In this document: positions 50,530 to 61,369 of the stretch, one piece after another
Layout: each line of letters opens with the position of its first letter
Numbering within the stretch: the first letter of the stretch is position 1
Origin: Lepisosteus oculatus
Lineage: Eukaryota > Chordata > Actinopteri > Semionotiformes > Lepisosteidae
Reading direction: 5' to 3'
DNA: 64,000 bases
Assembly (NCBI RefSeq): GCF_040954835.1
Contig: NC_090697.1
Coordinates: forward strand, 6,398,501-6,462,500
The notes under the pieces: model-generated
Databases searched by the model: none
What the model was told of the DNA's origin: nothing
What the model saw: the letters and a program-made list of their open reading frames with translations, nothing else
Position numbers and translations under genes: made by a program

Positions 50530-51480
50530 CATGGAGAATTATGCGTTGGAACAGCAGAGATGAGGCAGACCTTGGTTACTATTATTCCTCTTGAACTTTT
50601 GTTAAAAACTCCACATAGCCATCTGCTTACATGTGAAACGGTGGTTTCAGGTGGCCTGCAAATTTCAGATCTGAAACCTCTATTATTCCTTTCTATTATC
50701 TCTTTAAATCTCGGGTGGCGTGGTAGCGCAATGGTTGGCATTGATGGCTCGCAGCTCTGGGGCCCTGGGATCTGTTTCAGACCCGGGGTGGTATCTCTGT
50801 TCTTTCTGTGTTCTGTGTGGGCTTCCACCAGATACTCTTATTTCTTCCAGCATTCCCAAAACATACTGGCAGGTTAGTGGGCTTCTGGGAAAGTTGGGCC
50901 TTGGTGTGAATGAGTATAGTGCTGTACGTGTCTGTGTCTGCGATAGACTGGTGTTCTGTCCAGAAGGTATCTTGCCATGCTCCCTTTGCTTGGATAAGCT
51001 CTACCTCCCCTGCAACCATACATTGGATAAGGCACTTAGAAGATGGATAGATGCATATTTCAGTCTCCTAAATTTGTACATTACGTTTTTCCTTTTACCA
51101 TGGTGTTCAAGGGAAAGTTTCTGCAGGTCTTTCCTCCTGGCAGCTGTCAGGGTGTATAACGTTGCCCTAGGCTAGGCCTGTTAGCCCTTCATTTGCTCGT
51201 CTATGGACAGCATGTTGCTCCATTGTTCTTTTTGTTTTGGACACTCAATCTGTATATACCTATGCACATTTTGCACATATTTAATTGTTTTTACAGTGAC
51301 TATGAGCATATTCTGCACGCATCTATGTATTTATTTTTATTTATTTATTTTATATTTATTTTGTATTGCTGTATGTATTTTAATTTTTCGTCTGTTCTGA
51401 TGTCTGTTTTTTTTTTTGGTTGTCTTGGACTGGACTGCTGTAACACATCAATTTCCCTTAAGTCTTATCTATCTATCTAA
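50530..51480 (+). repeat. LINE 3' region split by a reversed dispersed repeat
   Basis: The downstream part (51060-51480) reads SFLLAAVRVYNVALG, a LINE ORF2 C-terminal block, followed by a T-rich 3' UTR and a (TATC)n tail at 51464-51478. At 50707-51055 a reverse-strand copy of the dispersed fish repeat (tggcgtggtagcgcaatggt ... agatggatagatgca) interrupts it. The sequence to the left (50530-50706) may be the rest of the LINE, which I infer from position only. Confidence 0.55.
50707..51055 (-). repeat. Dispersed fish repeat, reversed copy
   Basis: Reverse order of landmarks: tggcgtggtagcgcaatggt, gatctgtttcagacccgggg, cagactggtgttctgtcc-like words, and the terminal agatggatagatgcat. Confidence 0.7.
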
Positions 51481-51489
51481 GCCAACTGG

Positions 51490-52765
51490 GAAGAAAATTC
51501 TGAAGTTCTTTGCCAGAGGATTCAACAACAATATCCTACCTGACAGCTGAAGCCACAACCCTCTCATCTTGAGCCCTAGCAACCACTACATGCTGCTGCC
51601 TGTTTTAGCGAATTAAGACACTTTTTAAAGTTATAAAAATCAATATTAATGTGTAAACTAGTATTGTTGTTGCAGCAAGTAAGCAGGTATTTTAGTGCTA
51701 AATAATAACAATGAAATAATAGGAGATTTAAGTACTGCTATTATAGAGTTCATGCATTAACATTAGGGTTTTTAAAATTCAAATAATTAATTTTAGTTGT
51801 ATATTTTTATTTCATAACTTCCAATCCTAACAATATCTACCTCTATTTTGTGTAAAGACCAACTGAATTGAAATTACAATCAAGGTAATCAAGCTTTCAG
51901 TTATTTTTACTTACGTAGTGAAATTTTACTATAAGAACATGAAACCAGAAACTTGACAGAATCCCTAATTTATGCTATTATTGCTCATAAAAACAGCTAA
52001 ATAGTAAACATAAAAACATTAATGATAAATATTACTTAAAATGTAATCAAAGTCCTGATTAAATGTTTATCTGTGGCTTTACATTGCTCTTACTGAAATA
52101 TATACAAGTGTGTGCTACAGTATATACTCTCACAAATGTATACTGTATGATGTAGCTAAAGAAATCCTTCAAAATAAGTAGCAATACACAAAAACGTCTT
52201 CAGCACATATGTTAATTAAATAGAACATATCACAAATTCTAGATTGTCCTTTTAATTTAACTATAAGCTAAACAGAACTCTTACGACTATCAAATAACCC
52301 TATCAATTAACAATACTGGTGATAAAACTAAAATATCATCCATGCTTTTCATATTTTCTTTGCAATATAATTGAAGCAATGCTCTTAGGCCACCTCAGGC
52401 AGTAATAATTAGTTCTTATTGATAATCATTAAAATAGCTCATTTTTCTCACTCAGTGTCTGTTTGCATTAAAACACACATGGAGCAGATGCATCAGAGCT
52501 TGAATCAGACAAAGGCATGCAAGTTTGATTTTGAAAAGATGAGCACTTCAGCTTCCAATATATTAATCAAGCTTGCTTTGTAGCTGCCTACAATTTATAC
52601 TGTAGTTGTGTTTTCCTATTCACTGAAAAAATGTTGCACACCTATAAGAGAATCAGAGAGTCTGCTGTCTGCAACTCTTGCAGAGACTCTGTAAAACCGT
52701 TAGTGAGCAAGTCAAACTGCGCGTTTCGAAGAAGAAGACAGCAGAGAAACATCTCGTGAAGTTTG
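51490..52765. other. AT-rich region downstream of the FHL5-like stop codon
   Basis: Should include the FHL5-like 3' UTR. A minus-strand AATAAA at 51807-51812 is one possible polyadenylation signal, about 960 bases past the stop, but others exist. Confidence 0.35.
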
Positions 52766-52770
52766 CTTGT

Positions 52771-52922
52771 CTACTTTTCTCTGCCGCAGTCGGTGCAGAG
52801 GACATCGTCGCGGTGAGTGAGGAATCCCCGTCCCACCAGAGACACAGAGCACTTCATGCAGCTGAAGCACTCACTGTGCCACTGGCGCTCCTCAAAGGAA
52901 ATGTACTTCACTCCTGCAAGGC
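52771..52922 (-). CDS. fhl5: FHL5-like last coding exon
   Basis: Acceptor cctatcag|GCCTTGC, then [19 protein letters not shown] and [18 protein letters not shown], ending DCGREK and a TAG stop at 52773-52771. It completes LIM4. FHL2 ends CGKDI, so the last residues are divergent. Confidence 0.9.
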
Positions 52923-55900
52923 CTGATAGGAAGAAAAATGGGTTAGCGCTAATTAAACATTCTTAAAGAACACTTTATATAACCTGTCATTCCCTCGACT
53001 GCAATGTCTGCTCATGTTCCTTAGCTGCTATTCTAGTACTGCAGCAATGAAAATAAAGCCCTTCGGGAACAATCTCGGCACCAGATTAAGGGAGCAGAAA
53101 CACAGAGGCAAACTTCAGTGAAAGATTCCACCCATTCATGCATAAACAGCTCAGCGATGACCTCTATCATGTCATGAATGTTTTCCTGATAATTCAGTGC
53201 ACTTACTTGTAATGGGCTTTGTGCATCCAGCACATTTCTTAGCGTACAGATTGCTGAAGCAGTCCAGACAGTAGGGGAATTGATCTCTGGAGGTGAAGCG
53301 CTGCCCTGCCAGCTGCTTCTTACACCCAATGCACAAGAAGCACTCCCGATGCCAGGGCTTGTCGTTGTAAGTCACTCCGCCTGTTGTTATAGCCTTCCAA
53401 AACAAGACCAACACCTTCAGGAGGGGCGCGGTGCAGGCTTCTTTTCTGTCACTTCTCAGTTCATTTTCAATAACAGCTGCTTAATCTGTGCTGGCTCATG
53501 ATCCTAACCTGGCAGTCAGGGGTTACAGTGCGCCCATCAAAGAGCACACTCACACTCAAGCATAGCAAGAACATGCAAACTCCACACTGACAGAACCAGA
53601 TCTGAACCCAGGAACCTGGTGCTGTGAAAGGACTGCAGTGCCATGTGGCCTGGATTTGAATATCCAGTATTTATTTCATTTTTCCAACTTGCAGGGTTAA
53701 AAACTCTGTGACATGATTAAACACTATGGATAAAAACAGTGCACACTATCTAGTATATACTGTATTTATTTGGTAGAGGATGATCTTAACTGTACTTAAC
53801 TAAGTCTTATTTTTCAGTGTTTCCCAGCCCATCAGACAGCAATAATGATAAAAAAGGGAATCAATGCTGTGCATCTTGCAGTATGATTCATAGATAACTG
53901 TACTTTAACAACTTATTTATTAGCAAGAAGTAACATCAATATACTGTAGGTACTGTAATGATTTATTTTGTTTTATGACCATAGATTAAGTGAGAAAGTC
54001 AAAAGCTGAGAGAGTTGTGTGTGGGGGGGATTAGTTTGCTAGGGAAACCTCCCCAGTAGTGAGAATATTTCTTTCTGAGATTGATTCAGAAAAAATCCAG
54101 ACTAAGGAAACATTCCTTTCAATACAGCAGGAGCTGCTGAATGCTGTTCTATTCCATTTTTTGTTATTGTAAGCATCTGTTTTAGTTTTTACTTTCATCC
54201 AAAGGAAACCTTGAGTATTATAAGAGCAAAATAATATTGATTAATAGTAGTCAATTTTAAAAGCAAAGCAACATAATCCATTCATTCCATTTCTAACCAT
54301 GTCTTCTCATTCGGGATCACGGGGGGAGCTGTAGTTCAGCCAATGGAGCAACAGGCACAAGGCAGGGTACACCCTGGACAGGACACCACACAGACACGGA
54401 CATGCACACACACACCAGGGCCAATCTTCCCAGAAGACAATTAACACACCATATATTTTGGACAGGGGGAGGAAACCCAAACAAACATGGGGAGAGCATC
54501 CAAACACTACATAGACACCACTCCCAGAAGTGGGATTGAGCTCGTGGCCCCATCACTGCAATGTAACAGCGCTAACCACTGCACCACTGTGCTGCCCTTA
54601 GAGCAATATAATAATAATTGTTTTTTTACGTTATGCTCACCTTTTTACAAGAGCTGCAATGGTAAGCAAACTGTTTCTCAAAACAGGGGACACAAAAGTA
54701 GCCGTTATCTTTAGGGATAAAGGACTTGGTCCCTATGGGTTGTTGGCAACGATGGCACAGGAAGCAGGTCTCATGCCAGTGGTTCCCCTTGTACTCCATT
54801 TTGCGAGAACCTGTCGAGAAGGAGGAACCAAGTTAGACTTCATACCATGTGCGTATGAGACATGCAAGCTTAAAGCAGAATGAGTCTTCATGTTTCTTTT
54901 GATTTCTGACGTACTGCTATGGTATAAAGCTTCACTGTAGTACTGCAGATAATGCTATGGTAATGCGACACAGTCCTGGGGGGTTGCTGAACAACATGTA
55001 TGAATTTAGTTGTTCATCTTTGACTCATCCAGTGAGATTGAAGTTATTCTTATTTACTGTACCAGGCATGATGGTTTTCTTGCAGGTGAAGCACTTGGAG
55101 GAGTACTCATTGGAATAGCACTCTGTGCAGAGAAGAAGGTCATCTTTCACAGCAAAGGGCTTCTCCACCAGAGACCGGCTACACTTGGCACACTTGAAGC
55201 ACTGCTCATGCCAGTGACGATCCTTGTACGAAAGATCCTTTGACACACGAAACGAGAAAGGATAACCACTTTAAATTCAAAGAAAGTGGTAAAGTTACTC
55301 TGAATCCCTGCTTGCTTGCTTTGTCAGGAAACTTGAGAGCTGTGGGCTCATGTCTCCAGTGTGGGTGCTGCGGTTGTGTTTTTGATAAAGACACTTCTCG
55401 CTCGGTAATGTCATAGAAACTGCAATAGGCTGTGGCCAATACTAGAAGGTAGAAGGCTTGTGAAGGAATTTTACAAATACATACACAGCACATTATATAT
55501 TAAATCTTACTGCAGGTGATAAATGTGGCTGAAACATTTTTGAAACATAGTAAGATATACTTTCATGCAGTAATTACACTAGTTTACACTGTTACTTTCT
55601 TCGCATTTTAGCCAGGGAAAACCAAGCAGAATATTTTTTGTTGTGTCACATATATCCATTCATCCATTTTCTAATTGCTTTATCAGATCTACAGGGTCAC
55701 GGGGAGCAACCTCCCAAGCATATCCCAGCAAACACCAGGTGTGAGGCTAGATACACCCTGGATGAGATGCCAGTCCATCAAAAGTTTCATATATATATGC
55801 ATTATTTTATATTATTTCATTGTGCATTCATACATTTTACTTCATATATACTATGGCCCACCACAGTAACTCTTAAGAGAGGTTTAGAAATGTTCAAAGC

Positions 55901-56118
55901 TCCAGAGATGCTAATGCACAATTTGTACACCATTCATATTGAATTGCGTAGAAACCTACCCTATAGTTACATCCAATTGGCATCATACAGTCTTCACAGC
56001 AGTTGGAAAATAAATTCTCATAGCACTTGGTACAGTACTGGGTTTCATCTTTCAAAATATATTTTTTTCCCAGCAGTGAATCCTTGCAGTAATGACAGTC
56101 AAACCGTTCAGCTGACAT
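52771..56118 (-). CDS. fhl5: Four-and-a-half LIM domain protein, FHL5-like (complete)
   Basis: FHL adaptor made only of LIM zinc fingers; FHL5 (ACT) co-activates CREM/CREB and FHL proteins shuttle between actin structures and nucleus. Five coding exons (minus): 56118-55960, 55237-55063, 54810-54641, 53393-53207, 52922-52771, all GT-AG and in phase, giving 280 aa (human FHL2 279). A half-LIM at residues about 7-33 is followed by four LIM domains with intact Cys/His ligands (for example CHYC, CFKCAKC, CFLCHRC, CFLCIGC, CFSCMKC) and a stop after DCGREK. FHL5-type choices over FHL2 include SLLGKKY.LKD, FSNCC, CFKCAKC, LVEKPFA, KCFTCKK, GSRKM, CFEKQFA, and WHSECF with [12 protein letters not shown] and ISFEERQWH are FHL2-like. 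I call it FHL5, with FHL2 the alternative. Confidence 0.87.
53207..53393 (-). CDS. fhl5: FHL5-like coding exon 4
   Basis: 187 nt with acceptor ttggaag|GCTATA and donor ACAA|GTAAGTGC. It encodes [18 protein letters not shown] through [20 protein letters not shown], which is LIM3 and the start of LIM4. Confidence 0.9.
53505..53650 (+). repeat. Dispersed fish repeat, 3' part
   Basis: Contains aacatgcaaactccacactg, atctgaacccaggaacctgg and a terminal gctgtgaaaggactgcagtg, within the FHL5-like intron between exons 3 and 4. Confidence 0.6.
54276..54600 (+). repeat. Dispersed fish repeat, near full length
   Basis: Contains ccattcattccatttctaac, cacggggggagctgtag, caaggcagggtacaccctgg, gacatgcacacacacaccag, aaacatggggagagc and gctaaccactgcaccactgt. 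It ends about 40 bp from the FHL5-like exon 3 splice donor. Confidence 0.8.
54641..54810 (-). CDS. fhl5: FHL5-like coding exon 3
   Basis: 170 nt with acceptor tctcgacag|GTTCTCG and donor AAG|GTGAGCAT. It encodes [16 protein letters not shown], then [16 protein letters not shown], then [18 protein letters not shown]. It is invisible as a long ORF on the coding strand start-to-stop but reads cleanly between the splice sites. Confidence 0.9.
55063..55237 (-). CDS. fhl5: FHL5-like coding exon 2
   Basis: 175 nt with acceptor gtcaaag|GATCTT and donor CTG|GTACAGTA. It encodes [19 protein letters not shown] through [21 protein letters not shown] decayed copy of its 3' end lies at 57935-58000, upstream of the gene. 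Confidence 0.9.
55650..55785 (+). repeat. Dispersed fish repeat, 5' part
   Basis: Contains atccattcatccattttcta, ggtcacggggagcaacct, and gatacaccctggatgagatg followed by ccagtccatc, then breaks off. It lies in the first FHL5-like intron. Confidence 0.7.
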
Positions 56119-56134
56119 TTTTGCAGTGAAGTAA
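55960..56134 (-). CDS. fhl5: FHL5-like first coding exon
   Basis: Acceptor cttgttgatag| precedes a 16-nt 5' UTR, then ATG at 56118. It encodes 53 residues from [11 protein letters not shown] to MMPIGCNYR, the half-LIM and the first part of LIM1. Donor AGG|GTAGGTTT. Because an acceptor sits just before the ATG, at least one non-coding exon must lie further right. Confidence 0.88.
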
Positions 56135-56239
56135 CTATCAACAAGAGAAAAAGGAATTATACAGTATGTTCATGAAGCATTCAAAACAATATCATCAGCA
56201 TCAACTGCAATAAAATCGCAAAAAATCATCAGGAACATT

Positions 56240-56352
56240 CCAAAACAGGGAGAACATACAAACTCCACACAGATAGATCCCCAGTCCAGAATTGAACCCA
56301 GGGCTTCAGTACTGCACGACAGCAATGTTAACCACTGCTCTACTGTGCCACC
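56240..56352 (+). repeat. Dispersed fish repeat, 3' part
   Basis: Contains agggagaacatacaaactcc, acacagatagatccccagtc, attgaacccagggcttcagt and taaccactgctctactgtgc. Confidence 0.7.
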
Positions 56353-56359
56353 CTTGTTC

Positions 56360-57600
56360 CAGTGTTCATCTGTTCAAAAACATAAGAACTTTAGCATTTA
56401 GGTGTGAGAATATCCCAGATCTGACTAAAGGTCAGTGCTGTATAAGTTCCCACAGTGTTAATCCAGCCTTTAGTTTTACTTGGCTGGAATCACTGATGTG
56501 ACTTTTGATGCTTCACATGGTCTTTGAGGACAGATGTAATTCCATTATTTTGATTTGGAGCCACTGGAATGAAATCAAACTAGTGTGAGTACTGTGTATA
56601 ATAGATCTCCCAGGAACACAAGGAAAGGAGGGGGACAAATTAAACAAGCTGCTCAGTTTACTATCTGTTTAGTTACTCTGCATGTTCCACATTCTCGTGG
56701 ACAGTGAAAATTGAGCTGGAAACTGAATTTGCAATGCAACAGGGAAATGCAAAGCTTATAAACAAGAGGTATATTTATCCTCATAAAACATTCCTACAAT
56801 ATGTAATGACAGCCAAGAGCATTGCATACAACTCTTGTCGTCAAATCATTGTTGCTAAACTTAAATTATGCCTTTCCACTCTGATGACTCTTGTTCAGAT
56901 CAATTTATCGAACGTTGCTATGGCTATCCATTTTTAGGTTAATGCCAAAACGTATCTAGAAATTCCTTTCCAACGTTCCCATTACAATCTACATTTTGAT
57001 TAAAACACATTTTTAGCTTTCATTTTCTAGCTTTCCACAGCATATTTAATTCAATTTCTTATTTAATGATTTTTATTTTATAACCTACCTCAATTTTACA
57101 AAGTAGACATACTGAAAATCAGAACCTGTCTTGTAACTGAGACCAATTTAACTTAAGACAACAGGAATATGAAGTGTCATTCAGTGGATTAACAGAAAAA
57201 TCTTCACAGTGAGCAAATTAAAGGACTAAATAAGACTTTAGCCATGCTGAATAAAAATGTCATCAACCTTGCAATGTTTAAAATAGCAGTTATTTAAAAA
57301 GGCCAAGTAAAAGAATAAAGACACACTTTTCCTTTGAATTAAATTTAAAACTTCAGTCAAATGTATAGGTCATTATAAAATCAAGAGGCTAAATTGGAAG
57401 GATACATCTTGTACGAGCCTTCTTTTGAGCATTTGGTATGTGCAGTGCAAAAATACTACTTGAAACAGAAGTCAGTGTGGAGTCAATATGGAGTATGAAA
57501 CTATCAGGCAGTCAGTAAGGCAGGACGTAGATTATAGATTAAACGTAATGTATATTTATATAATAAACAAGAACTTTAGAACAGTTACAAATGACAGAAG
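56360..57600. other. FHL5-like 5' intron, nothing recognised
   Basis: AT-rich; frames at 56292-56501 and 56704-56937 have no signature. Confidence 0.4.
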
Positions 57601-57609
57601 GAATCTGGC

Positions 57610-57900
57610 TTATCTAGCCCATTTAGTACAATTGTTAGTAACTCATTGATCCAAGGACCTCTTGAGCTACAATATTTCTTGAAAAGAAGCAGGGTAGCTT
57701 GTTTCATACTCCCACAACCCACTGCATAAAGAGGTGACTTTGTTTTAAGTGCACTTGAACATAGTTTCCATGTGTGTCCTCCTGCTCATAAATACAGTGC
57801 TCAATCTGAAGACGTCTGCAGGGTTGACTTTCTGAATGTGTTTGAGGATTTAAATACTTGCATCAAGGCACCTCAACCTGATATGAGTGCCATCCAGTGC
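57610..57900 (-). repeat. CR1-like LINE fragment
   Basis: Contains 'gtagcttgtttcatactcccacaaccc' in split form, then gcataaagaggtgactttgt and catagtttccatgtgtgtcc, the same conserved order as in many CR1-type copies and in the fragment at 10330. Confidence 0.5.
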
Positions 57901-57934
57901 TATTATCAATTGACACTGAAGTTTCTATTATTCA

Positions 57935-58000
57935 CCTGATTCGATAGTTTTCTTGCAGGTAGAATATTTTGAGGAGTACTCATTTGAGTAGCAAACGAAT
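57935..58000 (-). pseudogene. Relic duplicate of FHL5-like coding exon 2 (3' end)
   Basis: On the minus strand this reads [20 protein letters not shown] followed by GTGAATAA, against [20 protein letters not shown] in the real exon at 55063-55120. The similarity continues into the flanking intron (a tgaagtt...cacc stretch beside both), so genomic DNA was duplicated rather than a spliced copy. One zinc-ligand Cys is replaced by Tyr. The 5' part of the exon is not recognisable. Confidence 0.7.
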
Positions 58001-58109
58001 AATCACCTCCTGAATGTACAATGCTATCCTATGGGAAATACTTTACTTTACTTATACAGTATATCAAATTCAGGTTCAATACTATATTGCCATAACAAAC
58101 AGATCTCTT

Positions 58110-58180
58110 GAGAAGCTATAGATGGATAGATAATACTTTCTTAATCCCGTAGGGATTAATAAAGCTATGATACTGTATGA
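58110..58180 (-). repeat. LINE 3' terminus with TAGA tail
   Basis: Reads tagatggatagataatactt then tcttaatcccgtagggatta, the usual reverse of a fish Rex/CR1-type LINE end ('...atcccgaagggaaattc'). Confidence 0.55.
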
Positions 58181-58475
58181 TGTTTTACATGGTTTATCAA
58201 CATGAATTATACTGTAAGAAAGGTGTTGAATCACATCTACCAGCAAAGTTTGCATAAGGCAGCTATGAATAAACACAAAACAAATAACTTAGTGTATATA
58301 AACAAAATAACGTCAAATAAAATAATAAAATAAATTATATTTTAATTATATTGCATATATTAGTTTTATTCACAAATATAAAAATGCTTACTGTACTAAT
58401 TTACATGTCTAGCCTTCAATATAGTGAACAAAAGTTTTGCAGTGGAAGAGAAAAAGGATAAGATGAAGCACGTAC

Positions 58476-58580
58476 CTTACGGAAGCTGATGTTGTTAACA
58501 ATGTTGTGTGATGAAGGGTCTAGGTGTGAAATCAGCCATGGAAAAGATGAAGTCAAAGTGGGATTGAAGGGCATGAACAT
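58476..58580 (-). promoter_or_regulatory. Candidate alternative first exon of the FHL5-like gene
   Basis: On the minus strand this stretch ends at AAG|GTACGTGC (58475), a good donor. It contains a 14-codon uORF (ATG at 58539 in TTCCATGG context, TAA ending 58495). Upstream lie a TATA-type sequence (58591-58600, better read on the plus strand), a CArG box and a CCAAT-type motif (58711-58720). The transcription start cannot be placed from sequence. Confidence 0.35.
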
Positions 58581-58662
58581 AAAAGATCATCTATAAATAC
58601 TATCTCTCTCATTACCCTTAATCTCTGGGGAGAGGAACCATGCTCTCCTGCACAGTTCTGTA

Positions 58663-58672
58663 CCTTTTAAGG
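58663..58672 (-). promoter_or_regulatory. Perfect CArG box (SRF site) upstream of the FHL5-like gene
   Basis: CCTTAAAAGG on the minus strand fits CC(A/T)6GG exactly. It is about 90-110 bases upstream of the candidate alternative first exon. FHL2 is a known SRF target and FHL5 is expressed in smooth muscle, so an SRF input is plausible, though single matches to a 10-mer also occur by chance. Confidence 0.4.
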
Positions 58673-58689
58673 GAGAAATTCACTTGGGC

Positions 58690-60460
58690 TGTACCCTGAA
58701 ACCTCCCCTTGGCCAATAAATCCCATTTTCATCTTCTGATTATGGTGAAGGCATTTAAAATAAAAAAAAACGAAATGGAATTAACTCCTTTTACAGGTTC
58801 TTCAAGATGAAGCTCTTTTCCATATACTGTAAAAGGTAATAGGCTTGATAAAATGTAAAAATGCTTTTGACAAAGAGGGTGAAAGCAAAGATCAACTATT
58901 GCACTTAATCTTAATTTTGCATTTTCTTATTTTTAAATAATATCCATTGATGAATTTCATGGAGAACAAATGCTTGCCTGTCAATGTTACATATGAATAA
59001 AAACTAAGACTGATTTGTTTTCACATTTTCTTATTGTGTGTATTAATTAATAGCATTTTATATTTTTTGCAATAAATGAATAGAATATAAAGACAATCAC
59101 TAATTAAATCACTGTGAATCACTTCCTACACTATTGGGATACCCACATGAAACTTTCACATTTCCATTCCTCATCATCTGGAATAATAAACGACAATAGT
59201 GAAGTGCAAAAAGGTTTGCAATACATTAATATCAGAAAAAAATGAATACTTCAGCTTGTGTTTAATTTGTCACAGAGCTCTCCAGATCTCTGTTTTAGAC
59301 TATCTGCACACCAGGACCCCCTTGTGACAAACGATTTAACGTGCAAATTGATAGTGAAAAACTCTCTTTAATATGGATGACAAACAAAATTGGAAAAGGA
59401 CACGGAGGTTTGCAATTGGCAGCTCTACATAGATTGCTCATGTAGATTATTTCAGCATTGATTACAATGAGTCTTTGAGACTGAGATCTACAATGAAGTT
59501 GGATGTGCCTTTAGAAAGTTTGAGCGCAGATGAGAATTGTTGAATTGTGAAGTTGCAAACCTGTTCCAAACTACCAGAATGCTCTCCGATGAATTTGAAC
59601 CTGTGTCCAAACAAAAAAAGCCCAGAGCAGCAGGCAGGGGGTCAGTTTAAGCTCAAGTGTGGCTTTAGACTCTCAACAATGTTCTGGTGAAAAGCAGCAC
59701 TGTGAAAAATAAGGCTCAGGATTTGCCAGGTTATTTAACAAGTGACGAGGACATGGACATGAATCTGCATAACAAAACCAAGGGGCTTCTTACTATTTGG
59801 ACTACAGGACAATTTGAAATTCCCTATAGCTGATTAGGGCGAACCAGAATCTTGACTGCATGTCTTTGAAAGATCCCTGGTAGCCTTCCATACTATAGAT
59901 CTAAAACAAAAACAGATTTGTAATTGAGTTTGAGCCATGTGGCCATTTAGCCGCATTGAGAGTTTTGGAAAAAGCTTAAGTTGCGACTTTAGTGCAGACC
60001 ACTGTCAATGATTAATCTGAACAACTGACACATTTTACATTCTAGTGTTGCATGCACAAACATTACTCGGTAATGGGGTAAAAATTGTTTCAGAAGATAG
60101 GAGGTGTGCTCCTGGCATCTGCTTAATTCTATTAATTTTATAGAGGAGGCTATAAAAGTGTTCCTTGATTCTGGTATAATCATGCACATGAACGTTTTTC
60201 ATAATTAAAAGGTGTTTATATTGGGGTTTTATGAAACTTATACCATTAATATAAAATGTTACATTATCTCTATATCTTCTATATCTATATTCTGACCAAT
60301 AGGCTGCACAGTAAATGTAACCCATGTTATCCATATGTAACATGCTAGGATTTCATCTCAGTGGCACCCTAGATTCTACTACAATATACATACTGTACAT
60401 CTTATATCTCTTATATTCTGTAACCATAACATTAACTGAAGTCAAAGGTTTGAGGTTTTT
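58690..60460. other. FHL5-like 5' region between candidate leader exons
   Basis: No repeat family recognised from about 59100 to 60000, which is less AT-rich than its neighbours. Regulatory DNA is possible but nothing specific can be claimed. Confidence 0.35.
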
Positions 60461-60465
60461 CTTAC

Positions 60466-60600
60466 CGTAACCGTGACCAGATGCTTTCTCTAACCTGAAA
60501 CACGTGCTCATTTAACACTGGTCGGTACTGTGATTTTTCAGGCTCCGAGTGGACACGGAGCCATTCCCTAGACAGTGGCAGAGAACTCTACACTCTTGTG
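60466..60600 (-). promoter_or_regulatory. Candidate 5' non-coding exon and upstream promoter of the FHL5-like gene
   Basis: Reading the minus strand, a GC-richer stretch in AT-rich surroundings ends in a good donor (TTACG|GTAAGAAA at 60465). Since the first coding exon begins with an acceptor, a distal leader exon is required, and this is one of two good candidates. The 5' boundary is a guess. Confidence 0.35.
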
Positions 60601-61369
60601 TTTTCAAGGGGATGACATCACTTCTGAAATGTTCGTCTCACTGAGCCCTGTTACAGTATAAGCTAGTGGGAAATCATACTGTCAGATACTGCAGAATGAT
60701 AAAATGCTATTCACAGGTATTCTGTATTTAATTTCAACCAGCTGGTGAATGAAGGTATAAAGCTTTTTAATGTCTCAGTAAAAGGGCATTATCAAATTTA
60801 TAATAGTCAGTGCTAATTATGTTCCTTCCCAGACCACTCTTTGAGTTTTAGCTATCTAGGGTTCACAATCATCTTTGATTTCTCTATTTAAAAGGAAAGC
60901 TATGCAAACAGCTGGACAGTTGCTATCCTTATACTATCCCCCTCTCTGACTTGCATTGTTAATTGTTGGCTCAATCTCCCAATTACAAAATCAGTAACAG
61001 TCTTCAGTATTGAACATGTTGGAGACAGCTGAGGAAAAACACTTGCCAACAACAGCCCAGCCAAACATTGCTCTACCTTGGCTCTACAATATTTTTTTAG
61101 CCATCCTTTCCTCGTACAGTAGGTGCCTTTTTGGCGTTGTGAATTGACAATTGTTACAGTATGGTATTTACAGTATATTCTAATTTTTATGTGTGGTGTT
61201 TTGCATAAAATAAGTTTAGGAATAGAGCATTAGACACTGAGTGTAACTGGAAACAGTGACCCCCCACTTACAATGTGCTGTTACCACCATGTTAAAGCTG
61301 ATAAATACATACTTTAGTATTCGTTTTGTATTGTTAATATAATAACAGCAACAACAGGCTCCGTGCCGC

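Noticed and set aside
46000..52700. C2orf49 (ashwin) expected from the human chromosome 2 order
   Set aside because: Looked for its conserved blocks on the plus strand; none seen.
52771..56118. Naming the LIM gene FHL2
   Set aside because: Several diagnostic positions match FHL5 ([29 protein letters not shown]), though some match FHL2; kept as the alternative.
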